64,000 nucleotides of DNA, taken from positions 124,001-188,000 of the forward strand of contig NZ_PJIL01000009.1 of assembly GCF_002929335.1 (NCBI RefSeq). The letters run 5' to 3'. Origin of the DNA: Arthrobacter sp. Y81 (lineage in GTDB: Bacteria; Actinomycetota; Actinomycetes; Actinomycetales; Micrococcaceae). Shown here piece after piece: positions 1 to 8,366 of the stretch. The first letter of the stretch is position 1. Each line of letters begins with the position of its first letter. The notes under the pieces are model-generated. The model was not told the DNA's origin. It saw only the letters and a list, made by a program, of their open reading frames with translations, and did not search any database. The position numbers were made by a program, and so were the translations under genes.

Positions 1-1317
1 CAGTGCTTCGTAGAACATCGACAGGGGGAATTCGTCATCAAGGATCTGGTCCGTCAGATCCCGGGGCGGGCCGTCGAGCCGAAGGGCCTCCGGTCCCTTG
101 GCCCACACGGAGGCGGGGTGGGGGGTGAGGGTTTCCGAGACGAGCTCGTAGGCAGCCAGCCAGTGTGCGGTCTTCGGCCGGTCGATTGAACGCCAGTAGA
201 GTTCCTCGATGCGGAGACCCAGCTCGACGACCACGCCGGCGACGTCCTTCCAGTCGATGCTCAACTTTCCATCGGTCCAGTGCAGGACCCGGTGCTGGTG
301 CATCCATGCGAACAGCAATTGGCCGCCCACGGCGTCGTAGTTACGGACCCGGTTCCCGGTAATCGCGAAGCGGAAGATGCGGTCGAAGATCACGGCGTAC
401 TGGACCAGCTTGGCGTGCTTGCGGGCGTCCTCGGAAGCCGTTTCGTCCCGCTCGATGAGGACTGATTCGCGGAAGGCGGTCAGGTCGCAGCGGAGCTCTT
501 CCAGGGAGTACAGGAAATAGGGCATCCGCTGCTTGATCATGAAGGGGTCAAAGGGCAGGTCACCGCGCATATGGGTCCGGTCATGGATCAGATCCCACAT
601 CACGAAGGTCTTCTCCGTGAGGTGCTGGTCGTCGATGAATTCCGCGGCGTCAGCCGGCAGGTCCAGGGAAGTGATGTCGGCAGCAGCCTTTAGGACGCGA
701 CGGAACCGGGCAGCTTCGCGGTCCGCGAAAATGCCTCCCCAAGTGAAGGAGGGGGTGCTCCGGACCGCTACGCTCTCGGGGAAGAGAACTGCGGAGTTCG
801 TGTCGTAGCCGGGCGTGAAATCGACGAAGCTGATGGGGACGAACAGCTTGTTGGAGTAGTTTGCGGCCTCCAGTTCAGCCACGAATGAAGGCCAAATGAC
901 CTCGATGAGGACGGCCTCGAAGTAGCGGTTGGTGCTGCCGTTCTGCGTGTACATGGGGAACACAACCAGGTGCGGTAGCCCGTCGATGCGCCACTGCTCG
1001 GGGTGGAAGGCTACCAATGAGTCGAGGAAATCCGGTACGACGAAGCCCTCGGATGCCCACCGCTGGATGTCCTGCACGAGCAGTTCAAGGTAGTCCCTGT
1101 CGTGGTGGAGGTGGGGGCGCAGATCGTTGATTGAGTCAGTAATGATGCCGACATTCTGGCGTGCCTGGTCATGGTCAGCGGGTTCCGGAACGGAACCGTC
1201 CTGCACTTGAACCTGCTGCAGCCCGATGACGGCTGCCTTCAGAGCCTGCCATGCGGGGAGCGCCTTGACGTCGTCTGCCCGGGTGGTTGTCACTTCCGGG
1301 TTTGCGATTACAGACAT
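1..1317 (-). CDS. DUF6421 family protein, C-terminus outside window
   Basis: An open frame of 439 codons runs without a stop from the start codon at 1317 to the window edge, so the C-terminal end is missing. The start is supported by GGAAGGA about 7 nt upstream on the minus strand. The product looks soluble: no signal peptide or membrane segment is visible. It has many aromatic and acidic residues and stretches such as QHRVLHWTDGKLSIDW. The overall sequence recalls the DUF6421 family of actinobacteria, which has no established function that I know of. The neighbouring 550 bases carry no gene, so it is probably monocistronic. The family assignment is from memory; the coding call itself is firm. 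Confidence 0.75.
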   Translation of the reverse strand, partial: MSVIANPEVTTTRADDVKALPAWQALKAAVIGLQQVQVQDGSVPEPADHDQARQNVGIITDSINDLRPHLHHDRDYLELLVQDIQRWASEGFVVPDFLDSLVAFHPEQWRIDGLPHLVVFPMYTQNGSTNRYFEAVLIEVIWPSFVAELEAANYSNKLFVPISFVDFTPGYDTNSAVLFPESVAVRSTPSFTWGGIFADREAARFRRVLKAAADITSLDLPADAAEFIDDQHLTEKTFVMWDLIHDRTHMRGDLPFDPFMIKQRMPYFLYSLEELRCDLTAFRESVLIERDETASEDARKHAKLVQYAVIFDRIFRFAITGNRVRNYDAVGGQLLFAWMHQHRVLHWTDGKLSIDWKDVAGVVVELGLRIEELYWRSIDRPKTAHWLAAYELVSETLTPHPASVWAKGPEALRLDGPPRDLTDQILDDEFPLSMFYEAL

Positions 1318-1871
1318 GCTCGTTCCTTCCGTTGAGGGGATTCCTGAAGAAGCTAGCAGTGCGTAAGCATCCGTGAAGGATTCTTCCCGCATGAATAAGA
1401 AATACTTTTGCTCGGCGCCCGCTCTTCTGCGCAATGCCTGCGTTTGACCTTAGGGTCGGGTGTCTTTAGGGCATCCCAGAACGGGCGCATCACGATTGAA
1501 TAAGACGCGCTATCGGGACGATCCGAGGTTCAGTTCCTGCCACTCGTGCCATCAGTGGCTTGCCTTGGCCGTAAGGCCGCACCGGCGCTGCTGCGTCTGT
1601 CGCTGGTTCAAATTCCCGCTGATACCTAACGCCAACTGGCCGCCATAGCAGATCATCAGAGCTGCTTAGTCACCGGGCGGCATTAGATCAGAAACTCTTA
1701 CGCTCAGATCGGATAACCCATGCCTATGCGTAAGGACTTGACCGTCGGACGTGCAACATTCGCCACGCCAAATGTCGCCTCCTTTGCGTGTGTTAGCTTG
1801 ATCACCATCCTTCCCGGCCCGAGGGCTTCGGAAGGCCCCAAATTCACCGCAGCTACCTTTTCGGAGGCACC
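1318..1871. other. Intergenic region without a supported gene
   Basis: About 550 bases separate the divergent DUF6421 and permease loci. Short ORFs exist in several frames but none has a convincing ribosome binding site or codon bias. Two stretches near 1525 and 1610 resemble tRNA T-loops (GTTCAGT, GTTCAAA), but the flanking bases do not form a T stem and no acceptor stem is found. The region presumably holds both promoters; TTGACC at 1738 is a possible -35 element but has no well-placed -10. Confidence 0.5.
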
Positions 1872-2120
1872 ATGGGACTTGGCTCCCACACGCAAATTAG
1901 TGATCGGGCTATTGCTACCGACACCCCTGAAACCGGTCTTTGCTCCGGTTCAGGACTGTTTCTTAGCTCGGGGTCCACCACCACGCAGGCAGCACCGCGC
2001 GGGGACGCGATGACCTATCTGCTCGACACGGCAGTCGCAGAAGCCTGCACCGGTCGAGCCGCTATTGGCACCGGGAACCCGACCCGGCCCGCAACGATAT
2101 CCCAGGGTGGTGCTGCATGA
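1872..2120 (+). CDS. Small ORF translationally coupled to the permease
   Basis: An 82-codon frame starts at ATG 1872 with a good Shine-Dalgarno (GGAGG, 4 nt spacing). Its stop codon overlaps the permease ATG in an ATGA motif. The permease itself has only a weak ribosome site (AGGGTGG), so its translation probably depends on ribosomes finishing this frame. The peptide is rich in Ser, Thr, Gly and Ala, has no membrane segment, and I recognise no family. A short hairpin (AACCGG / CCGGTT around 1930-1946) lies inside it. It may be a small protein of its own or a leader ORF controlling permease translation. It could also be a chance frame, but the ribosome site plus the exact overlap argue against that. 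Confidence 0.5.
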   Translation: MGLGSHTQISDRAIATDTPETGLCSGSGLFLSSGSTTTQAAPRGDAMTYLLDTAVAEACTGRAAIGTGNPTRPATISQGGAA

Positions 2121-3673
2121 CACCACCGAGCGGAACTCTCGCAGAAATCAAGCCCGATGGAACAGAAGGGTCTTCCCTTGCGATAGCGGCAGATCACGCT
2201 TCCGGCGAATCCACCAACGAACTCAAGCGCGGGCTAAACCACCGCCACCTGCAGATGATCGCCATCGGCGGTGCGATCGGTACCGGGCTGTTTGTGGCCT
2301 CGGGCAGCACCATTTCCCAGGCGGGTCCCGGCGGCGCGTTGGCCGGCTACGCGCTGGTCGGGCTGATGGTGTTCCTGTTGATGCAGTCACTGGGCGAGAT
2401 GTCGGCCAAAATTCCGGTTGCCGGTTCGTTCCAGTCCTTTGCCACCCGTTTCGTCTCCCCGTCCTTTGGGTTCGCGATCGGCTGGAACTATTGGTTCAAC
2501 TGGGCCATCACGGTGGCCGCAGAGCTGGTAGCGGCCGGAATCATCATGGACTTCTGGTTCCCGGGGGTCCCAGGATGGGTGTGGGCCGGGATCTTCCTGC
2601 TGGTGCTGACCGGGCTTAATGCCCTCTCGGCCAAGGCCTTTGGTGAGTCGGAGTTCTGGCTCTCACTGATCAAGGTTAGCGCAGTGGTGCTCTTCCTGAT
2701 CGCCGGCGTGCTGATGATTTTCGGCATCCTCGGGGATAGCTCTCCGGGACTGAGCAACTGGGAAAACCGCGATGACGTGTTCCACGGGGGTTGGGTCTCG
2801 ATCATCTCGGTCTTCATGGTTGCCGGGTTCTCCTTCCAGGGCACCGAGCTTGTAGGAGTCGCCGCCGGCGAAGCGAAGAACCCGCGCCGCGAGGTGCCGA
2901 AGGCTATCCGCACTGTCTTCTGGCGCATCATGCTTTTTTACATTGGCGCCATCTTTATCGTCGGCTGCCTCATCCCGTTCACCGATCCGAGCCTGCTGGC
3001 CTCCGGTGAGTCCGATATTGCATCATCGCCCTTTACCCTGGTCTTCTCTCGCGCCGGAATCGCCTTCGCGGCGGCCTTGATGAACGCCGTGATCCTGACC
3101 GCAATCCTGTCCGCGGGCAACTCCGGACTATATGCCTCCACTCGGATGCTTTACGCCATGGCCCATGACGGCATGGCCCCGAAGATCTTCGGCCGAACCA
3201 ATGCGCGTGGTGTACCGATCGCGGCGTTGCTCGCGACGGCGGCCGTGGGACTCTTCGGGTTCCTCTCCGCGATCGTGGGGCAGGGTGCAGCCTACTCCTG
3301 GCTGCTGAACATGTCGGGCCTATGCGGCTTCATCGTCTGGGCGGGAATCGCGGTCTCCCACTACCGTTTCAGGCGCGGCTTCCTGGCCCAGGGAAACAAA
3401 GTCAGCGACCTGCCGTACAAGGCATCTCTGTTCCCCATTGGCCCACTGCTGGCCTTCGCCCTGCTCATACTGGTCATCGCGGGACAGAACTACGAGGCTG
3501 TGCTTGCCGGACGGTCCGTGGAGGTGCTTTCCTCCTACATCGGGTTGCCGGTCTTCATCGTTCTATGGCTGGGTCACCGCTACATCACCAAGTCCAAAGT
3601 AGTGCCGCTGCTCGAGATGGATCTCACGGCACCTAAGGACGTCGAGGACGAACTTAGGGGCGCCACCCGGTAA
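2117..3673 (+). CDS. Amino acid permease, LysP-like (APC superfamily)
   Basis: A 518-residue integral membrane protein that should import an amino acid by proton symport. It has a hydrophilic N-terminus of about 38 residues, then roughly 12 membrane segments. The first segment carries the APC signature IGGAIGTGLFVASG near residues 50-65, followed by SQAGPGG. The stretch GFAIGWNYWFNWAIT and the FGESEFW and SLIKV motifs match lysine permease LysP more closely than the aromatic or proline branches, but substrate cannot be proved from sequence. Length is in the usual 450-520 range. The ATG lies inside the ATGA overlap with the upstream small ORF. A strong hairpin terminator follows at 3765. Confidence 0.85.
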   Translation: MTPPSGTLAEIKPDGTEGSSLAIAADHASGESTNELKRGLNHRHLQMIAIGGAIGTGLFVASGSTISQAGPGGALAGYALVGLMVFLLMQSLGEMSAKIPVAGSFQSFATRFVSPSFGFAIGWNYWFNWAITVAAELVAAGIIMDFWFPGVPGWVWAGIFLLVLTGLNALSAKAFGESEFWLSLIKVSAVVLFLIAGVLMIFGILGDSSPGLSNWENRDDVFHGGWVSIISVFMVAGFSFQGTELVGVAAGEAKNPRREVPKAIRTVFWRIMLFYIGAIFIVGCLIPFTDPSLLASGESDIASSPFTLVFSRAGIAFAAALMNAVILTAILSAGNSGLYASTRMLYAMAHDGMAPKIFGRTNARGVPIAALLATAAVGLFGFLSAIVGQGAAYSWLLNMSGLCGFIVWAGIAVSHYRFRRGFLAQGNKVSDLPYKASLFPIGPLLAFALLILVIAGQNYEAVLAGRSVEVLSSYIGLPVFIVLWLGHRYITKSKVVPLLEMDLTAPKDVEDELRGATR

Positions 3674-3764
3674 CCATGCTCCTCGAGCTACCCCACGCAT
3701 TGCGGAGACCGCGGTAGTTGAGGGGTCAGGAACGGCTAGAACGGGGGATCTAGCAGAGAGAGGG

Positions 3765-3791
3765 AAGCCGGGTGCGAATTGCACCCGGCTT
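3765..3791. terminator. Hairpin terminator after the permease
   Basis: A perfect 11-bp stem (AAGCCGGGTGC) with a 5-nt GAATT loop is followed by CGCTCTTTCC. It lies 90 bases after the permease stop. Its arm differs from the palindrome family found elsewhere in the window. Confidence 0.75.
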
Positions 3792-3854
3792 CGCTCTTTC
3801 CCCAGGTCAATATCGACCGATTCTGACCCACGCCTGGCAACCCTCCGAAAAGCG

Positions 3855-3954
3855 CAGCCCAGCTCGCCGTCTCCATCACCTCCTGATCAGCGACGACGGC
3901 ACCAACATCAACGGCGCCATCCTCGCCTCCGACGGCGGCTTGTCAGTGCTTTAG
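3855..3954 (+). pseudogene. Tail fragment of a short-chain dehydrogenase
   Basis: These 100 bases closely match the last 100 bases of the intact SDR gene at 13290-13389, down to the stop codon. The last 23 residues are the SDR C-terminus (SDDGTNINGAILASDGG). One base is lost within the match (CACC-TCCTG here against CACCTTCCTG), so the frame is broken upstream. No N-terminal SDR sequence precedes it. It is a remnant of a second SDR copy, probably left by deletion or gene replacement. Confidence 0.85.
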
Positions 3955-4078
3955 GGGGCCCGGATAGACACGCCAGGGGCCAACGCACTGCCGGTTCAAG
4001 GCCAGCCCTCCGGCCCTACCGGGATGACGCTGGGAGGCCTATCTTTGACCTGTCGTAGCCCGAGCGAAAGGAACGGCG

Positions 4079-4384
4079 ATGTTCACTTTGCAGATCAGCT
4101 ATCTAGTCCGGGAGTACGAGGCTTTCAAGAAGGTGTTCGACACAGATCCTGCAGGCCGCGCCGCCTCGGGCGCCAGGTCTGTCCGCCTGTTCCGGGATAC
4201 AGAGGACCAGAACAGCGTGGCCGTGCTGCTTGACTTCGACACCAAGGACGCTGCGAACGCCTTTCTGGCGCGGCTCCGCAGCGAGGTGTGGGATAAACCG
4301 GAGGTGATAGGGCAGCTGATGACGGGGTCGCCGACGGCCAGGATCCTGGAGGAGACGGCCCGCGAGGGCCAGGGCGCGGGCTAA
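4079..4384 (+). CDS. Small hypothetical protein, possible dimeric alpha/beta-barrel fold
   Basis: A 101-residue soluble protein. The start is supported by AAAGGA 6 nt upstream. It begins with a short strand (MFTLQISYLV), followed by a helix and strands containing VAVLLDFDTKDAANAFLARLR. This pattern resembles small ferredoxin-like or antibiotic-biosynthesis-monooxygenase domains, but no catalytic residue is recognisable and I would not name a reaction. It stands alone, with an SDR remnant before it and a strong terminator right after it. Confidence 0.7.
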   Translation: MFTLQISYLVREYEAFKKVFDTDPAGRAASGARSVRLFRDTEDQNSVAVLLDFDTKDAANAFLARLRSEVWDKPEVIGQLMTGSPTARILEETAREGQGAG

Positions 4385-4417
4385 CCGCTGAGAGTCCGTC
4401 CCCCTGCAGGATGAGAA

Positions 4418-4451
4418 GTGGGCGCCGGCGGGACCTCCCGCCGGCGCCCAC
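4418..4451. terminator. Perfect palindromic terminator
   Basis: A 16-bp perfect stem (GTGGGCGCCGGCGGGA) with a 2-nt loop lies 34 bases after the stop at 4384. The inner part (CGGCGGGA..TCCCGCCG) matches the extragenic palindrome family of the window; the outer part is different. Confidence 0.8.
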
Positions 4452-4501
4452 CCGCCGTCGTAGCACACGGGAAACACGGCGCAATCTTCGGACCCCGCCC
4501 G

Positions 4502-4513
4502 TAGTCTGTTTAG
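4502..4513 (+). promoter_or_regulatory. Leaderless-type promoter of metH
   Basis: TAGTCT at 4502-4507 is followed by six bases and then the metH ATG, with no Shine-Dalgarno. This geometry puts transcription start at or within a base or two of the A of ATG. No B12 riboswitch fits in the 60 bases between the terminator and the start. Confidence 0.5.
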
Positions 4514-7500
4514 ATGCCTCGTTTTGCGCTTGATATTGAGTCCGTTCCCCGTCCCGTCCGTTCGCAGGAGCTGCTGGATGCCGTGAATCACCGGGTCGTC
4601 ATCGCCGATGGGGCGATGGGCACCATGCTGCAGGGGCGGGAGTTGTCGCTCGAGGACGACTTTCTGGGACTGGAGGGCTGCAACGAGATCCTCAATGCCA
4701 CGCGACCGGATGTCCTCGCGGACATTCATGACGCGTACTTCGCGGTGGGGATCGATGCGGTCGAAACCAACACCTTCGGCGCGAACTGGTCCAATCTCTC
4801 CGACTACGGCATCGACGACAGGATTGAAGAGCTCGCCCGGAAGGGCGCGGAGATCGCCCGTGACCGTGCCGAAGCGGCAGAAAAAACAGACGGCCGCATG
4901 CGCTGGGTCCTGGGCTCGATGGGGCCGGGCACCAAGCTCCCCAGCCTCGGCCACACCAGCTACGACTACCTCAAGCAGACCTTCGCCCTGCAGGCCGAGG
5001 GCCTCATCGACGGGGGAGCGGACGCCTTCCTCATCGAGACCAGCCAGGACCTCCTGCAGACCAAAGCCGCGGTCAACGGCTGCAAGCAGGCGATCGTAAC
5101 CCGCGGCATCCGGCTCCCGATCTTCGTCGAGGTGACCGTCGAAACCACCGGAACCATGCTGATGGGCTCGGAGATCGGCGCCGCGCTCACCGCGCTCGAG
5201 CCGCTCGGCGTCGACGCCATCGGTCTGAACTGTGCCACCGGGCCGGATGAGATGAGCGAGCACCTGCGCCACCTCGCCAAGCAGTCCTCCGTGGCAATCG
5301 CGTGCATGCCCAACGCCGGCCTGCCCGTCCTTGGTGCCAACGGCGCGCACTATCCGCTCTCACCCGTAGAACTCGCCACCGCGCACGAGCAGTTCGTCCG
5401 CGAATTCGGCCTGGGTCTGGTGGGCGGATGTTGCGGTACGACGCCGGAGCACATGGCCGCCGTCGTCGAGCGTCTTGCGCCCTTCCGCACCGCCGCCGCC
5501 GTCACCAGCGGCGGGAGGGGCGCCGACGGCAGCCGCCTTCCCACCGAGCGTGAAGCAGGCATCGCTTCCCTCTACCATCATGTGAATTTCGACCAGGAGT
5601 CTGCGTACCTCGCTATTGGCGAACGCACCAACGCGAACGGTTCAAAGGCGTTCCGCCAGGCAATGCTCGACGAGCGCTGGGACGACTGCGTCGATATCGC
5701 CCGCGAGCAGGTCCGCGTCGGCGCGCACCTGCTCGATGTGTGCATTGACTACGTGGGGCGCGACGGCGTGGCCGACATGAAGGAGATCGTCTCACGTTTC
5801 GCGTCGGCCTCCACGCTCCCGCTCGTCATGGACTCCACGGAACCGGCCGTACTTCAGGCCGGGCTCGAACACATCGGCGGACGCCCGGTGGTCAACTCCG
5901 TCAACTATGAGGACGGCGACGGCCCGGACAGCCGCTTCGCGCGGATCATGCCGCTCGTGAAGGAACACGGCACCGCCGTAATCGCCCTGACCATCGACGA
6001 ACACGGCCAGGCACGCACCACCGAGGGCAAAGTGGCCATCGCCTCCCGCCTCGTCGACGCCCTGGTGGGCGAATGGGGGATGCGCGTCGAGGACATCATC
6101 GTCGACGCCCTGACCTTCCCCATCGCCACCGGCCAGGAGGAAACCCGCCGGGACGCCATCGAAACGATCGAAGCCATCCGCCAGATCACCGCGAAGTACC
6201 CCGGCATCAACACCACCCTCGGCGTCTCCAACGTGTCCTTCGGCCTGAACCCGGCAGCGCGCATGGCCCTGAACTCGGTGTTCCTGCACGAGGCGGTGCA
6301 GGCCGGCCTGACCAGCGGCATCATCGACGCGGCCAAAATCGTGCCGCTCGCGTCACTGCCGGAGGAACAGCGCAAGGTGGCCCTGGACCTCGTCTGGGAC
6401 CGCCGCGAATACGACGCCGACGGCAACCTCACGTACGACCCGCTGGCCAGCATGCTGGACCTGTTTGCCGGCGTCGACACCGCAGCGCTGAAGGACCAGC
6501 GCGCCGCGGAACTCGCGGCGCTGCCCACCGGCCAACGCCTGGAGCGGCGCATCATCGACGGCGAAGGCAAGGGCCTCGAAGAGGACCTGGACCTGGCCCG
6601 CGCCGAGGGCATGACCCCGCTCGGCATCATCAACGACTACCTGCTCGAGGGCATGAAGGTGGTGGGCGAGCGCTTCGGCGCCGGCGAGATGCAGCTGCCC
6701 TTCGTGCTGCAGTCCGCCGAGGTGATGAAGACCGCCGTGGCGCTGCTCGAGCCGCACATGGAGAAATCGGATTCCTCGGGCAAGGGCACGATGGTGATCG
6801 CCACCGTGCGCGGCGATGTGCACGACATCGGCAAGAACCTGGTGGACATCATCCTCACCAACAACGGCTACAAGGTGATCAACCTCGGCATCAAGCAGCC
6901 GATCGCCGACATCATCGCCGCGGCCGAGGAACACAACGCCGACGTGATCGGCATGTCCGGCCTCCTCGTGAAGTCCACCGTGGTGATGAAGGAGAACCTC
7001 GCGGAACTGCAGTCCCGCGGGCTCGCGAAGCGGTGGCCGATCATCCTCGGCGGCGCAGCCCTCACCCGCGCCTACGTCGAGCAGGACCTGGCGGGACAGT
7101 TCGAGGGAGAAGTCCGCTACGCGAAGGACGCCTTCGAGGGCCTGTCGCTCATGGAGCCGCTGGTGCAGGTGGCCCGCGGCGCCGACCCCGCAGAGGTGGG
7201 CCTCCCCGCGCTGAAGAAGCGGATCCATAAAGGAGGCCCGAAGTTCAAGGTGACGGAGCCGGAGGCAATGCCCGGGCGTTCCGACGTCGCCGCCGACAAT
7301 CACGTGCCTTCGCCGCCGTTCTGGGGCACCCGCATCGTGCGCGGCGTCTCGCTCCACGATTACTCTGCCTTCCTCGACGAACGCGCCACCTTCATGGGGC
7401 AGTGGGGGCTCAAGCCCGGCCGCGGCGAGGACGGCGCCTCCTATGAGGAACTGGTGGAACGCGAGGGCCGGCCGCGCCTGCGGTACTGGCTGGACCGCAT

Positions 7501-8164
7501 CCTCGGCGAGGGAATGCTCGATGCCTCCGTCGCGTACGGGTACTTCCCGGTGGTCTCCGAGGGGGAACAGGTGGTGGTGCTGCACCACGGGGAGGATCGC
7601 GACGGCGTCCTCGGCACCGCGGGCCTGCTCGCCCCCGACGGCGGATCAGGCGGTCCGATCGGCACCGAGCGGCTGCGCTTCGACTTCCCGCGCCAGCGCC
7701 GCGACCGGCACCTGTGCCTCGCCGACTTCGTGCGCTCGCGCGAATCGGGGCAGATCGACGTGCTGCCGGTGCAGCTGGTCACCGCCGGCTCGAAGATCGA
7801 CGAGGTCACGTCCGAACTGTTCAAGGGCAACCACTACCGCGACTACTACGAGCTCAACGGCCTGGTCATGCAGCTCACCGAGGCGCTCGCGGAATTCTGG
7901 CATGCACGCATCCGCTCGGAGCTGGGTTTCGCAGCCGAGGAGCCCAAGGACAAGGCCGGCCTGTTCAAGCTCGACTACCGCGGCGCGCGGTTCTCGCTCG
8001 GCTACCCCGCGTGCCCGGACATGGAGGACCGCCGCAAGGTGACGGAGCTGCTGCACCCCGAGCGGATGGGCGTGATCCTGAGCGATGAGCTGATGCTGCA
8101 CCCCGAACAGTCCACCGACGCGTTCGTGTTCCATCACCCGGAGGCGAAGTACTTCAAGGTGTGA
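4514..8164 (+). CDS. metH: Cobalamin-dependent methionine synthase
   Basis: A 1216-residue cytosolic enzyme that methylates homocysteine to methionine using 5-methyltetrahydrofolate and a cobalamin carrier. All four modules are present. The homocysteine domain is about residues 25-325, with zinc ligands Cys240 (LNCATGP) and Cys306-Cys307 (GGCCGTTPEH). The pterin domain is about 355-620 (IGERTNANGSKAF). The B12 cap and Rossmann domains are about 650-890, with the axial ligand His770 in GDVHDIG. The reactivation domain at the C-terminus contains SRESGQIDVLPVQ-like sequence and YPACPDMEDRRK. Length is normal. The start appears leaderless. A putative one-polypeptide ECF transporter lies just downstream on the other strand, which makes a B12 supply link plausible. 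Confidence 0.97.
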   Translation: MPRFALDIESVPRPVRSQELLDAVNHRVVIADGAMGTMLQGRELSLEDDFLGLEGCNEILNATRPDVLADIHDAYFAVGIDAVETNTFGANWSNLSDYGIDDRIEELARKGAEIARDRAEAAEKTDGRMRWVLGSMGPGTKLPSLGHTSYDYLKQTFALQAEGLIDGGADAFLIETSQDLLQTKAAVNGCKQAIVTRGIRLPIFVEVTVETTGTMLMGSEIGAALTALEPLGVDAIGLNCATGPDEMSEHLRHLAKQSSVAIACMPNAGLPVLGANGAHYPLSPVELATAHEQFVREFGLGLVGGCCGTTPEHMAAVVERLAPFRTAAAVTSGGRGADGSRLPTEREAGIASLYHHVNFDQESAYLAIGERTNANGSKAFRQAMLDERWDDCVDIAREQVRVGAHLLDVCIDYVGRDGVADMKEIVSRFASASTLPLVMDSTEPAVLQAGLEHIGGRPVVNSVNYEDGDGPDSRFARIMPLVKEHGTAVIALTIDEHGQARTTEGKVAIASRLVDALVGEWGMRVEDIIVDALTFPIATGQEETRRDAIETIEAIRQITAKYPGINTTLGVSNVSFGLNPAARMALNSVFLHEAVQAGLTSGIIDAAKIVPLASLPEEQRKVALDLVWDRREYDADGNLTYDPLASMLDLFAGVDTAALKDQRAAELAALPTGQRLERRIIDGEGKGLEEDLDLARAEGMTPLGIINDYLLEGMKVVGERFGAGEMQLPFVLQSAEVMKTAVALLEPHMEKSDSSGKGTMVIATVRGDVHDIGKNLVDIILTNNGYKVINLGIKQPIADIIAAAEEHNADVIGMSGLLVKSTVVMKENLAELQSRGLAKRWPIILGGAALTRAYVEQDLAGQFEGEVRYAKDAFEGLSLMEPLVQVARGADPAEVGLPALKKRIHKGGPKFKVTEPEAMPGRSDVAADNHVPSPPFWGTRIVRGVSLHDYSAFLDERATFMGQWGLKPGRGEDGASYEELVEREGRPRLRYWLDRILGEGMLDASVAYGYFPVVSEGEQVVVLHHGEDRDGVLGTAGLLAPDGGSGGPIGTERLRFDFPRQRRDRHLCLADFVRSRESGQIDVLPVQLVTAGSKIDEVTSELFKGNHYRDYYELNGLVMQLTEALAEFWHARIRSELGFAAEEPKDKAGLFKLDYRGARFSLGYPACPDMEDRRKVTELLHPERMGVILSDELMLHPEQSTDAFVFHHPEAKYFKV

Positions 8165-8213
8165 GTTGGGTGCTGGTGCCTGTTTCAGCAGGGATAAGGC
8201 CTAAGCTTCCCCT

Positions 8214-8366
8214 ATGGGAATTATCATCACACTGCTTATTATCTGGCTTGTCCTTTCGATCCTCGGCTTCGTGGTGAAGGGCCTGCTGTGGCTGGCATTC
8301 ATCGGCCTGATCCTGTTCGTGGCCACGGCCGTGTGGGGCTGGTTCAAGCGGAAAACTAACGCCTGA
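8214..8366 (+). CDS. Small hydrophobic membrane protein
   Basis: A 50-residue protein made of two adjacent hydrophobic segments (IIITLLIIWLVLSILGFVV and LLWLAFIGLILFVATAVW) ending in a basic tail, WFKRKTNA. TAAGCT lies exactly 6 nt before the ATG and there is no Shine-Dalgarno, the same leaderless arrangement as metH. Its 3' end overlaps the convergent ECF gene by 11 bases. It is too short for many gene callers. Similar tiny membrane proteins are common in actinobacteria and often relate to envelope stress; no function can be assigned. Confidence 0.7.
   Translation: MGIIITLLIIWLVLSILGFVVKGLLWLAFIGLILFVATAVWGWFKRKTNA

Noticed and set aside
1520-1640. Possible tRNA or tRNA remnant with T-loop-like GTTCAGT and GTTCAAA
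   Set aside because: Flanking bases do not form the T stem and no acceptor or anticodon stem could be drawn.
4452-4513. Cobalamin riboswitch before metH
   Set aside because: Only about 60 bases separate the terminator from the ATG, no B12-box is visible, and the start looks leaderless.
4103-7588. Long minus-strand frames opposite metH (4103-5350, 6353-7588)
   Set aside because: The metH protein is complete and motif-perfect over the same bases; the antisense products have no recognisable domain and no ribosome sites.
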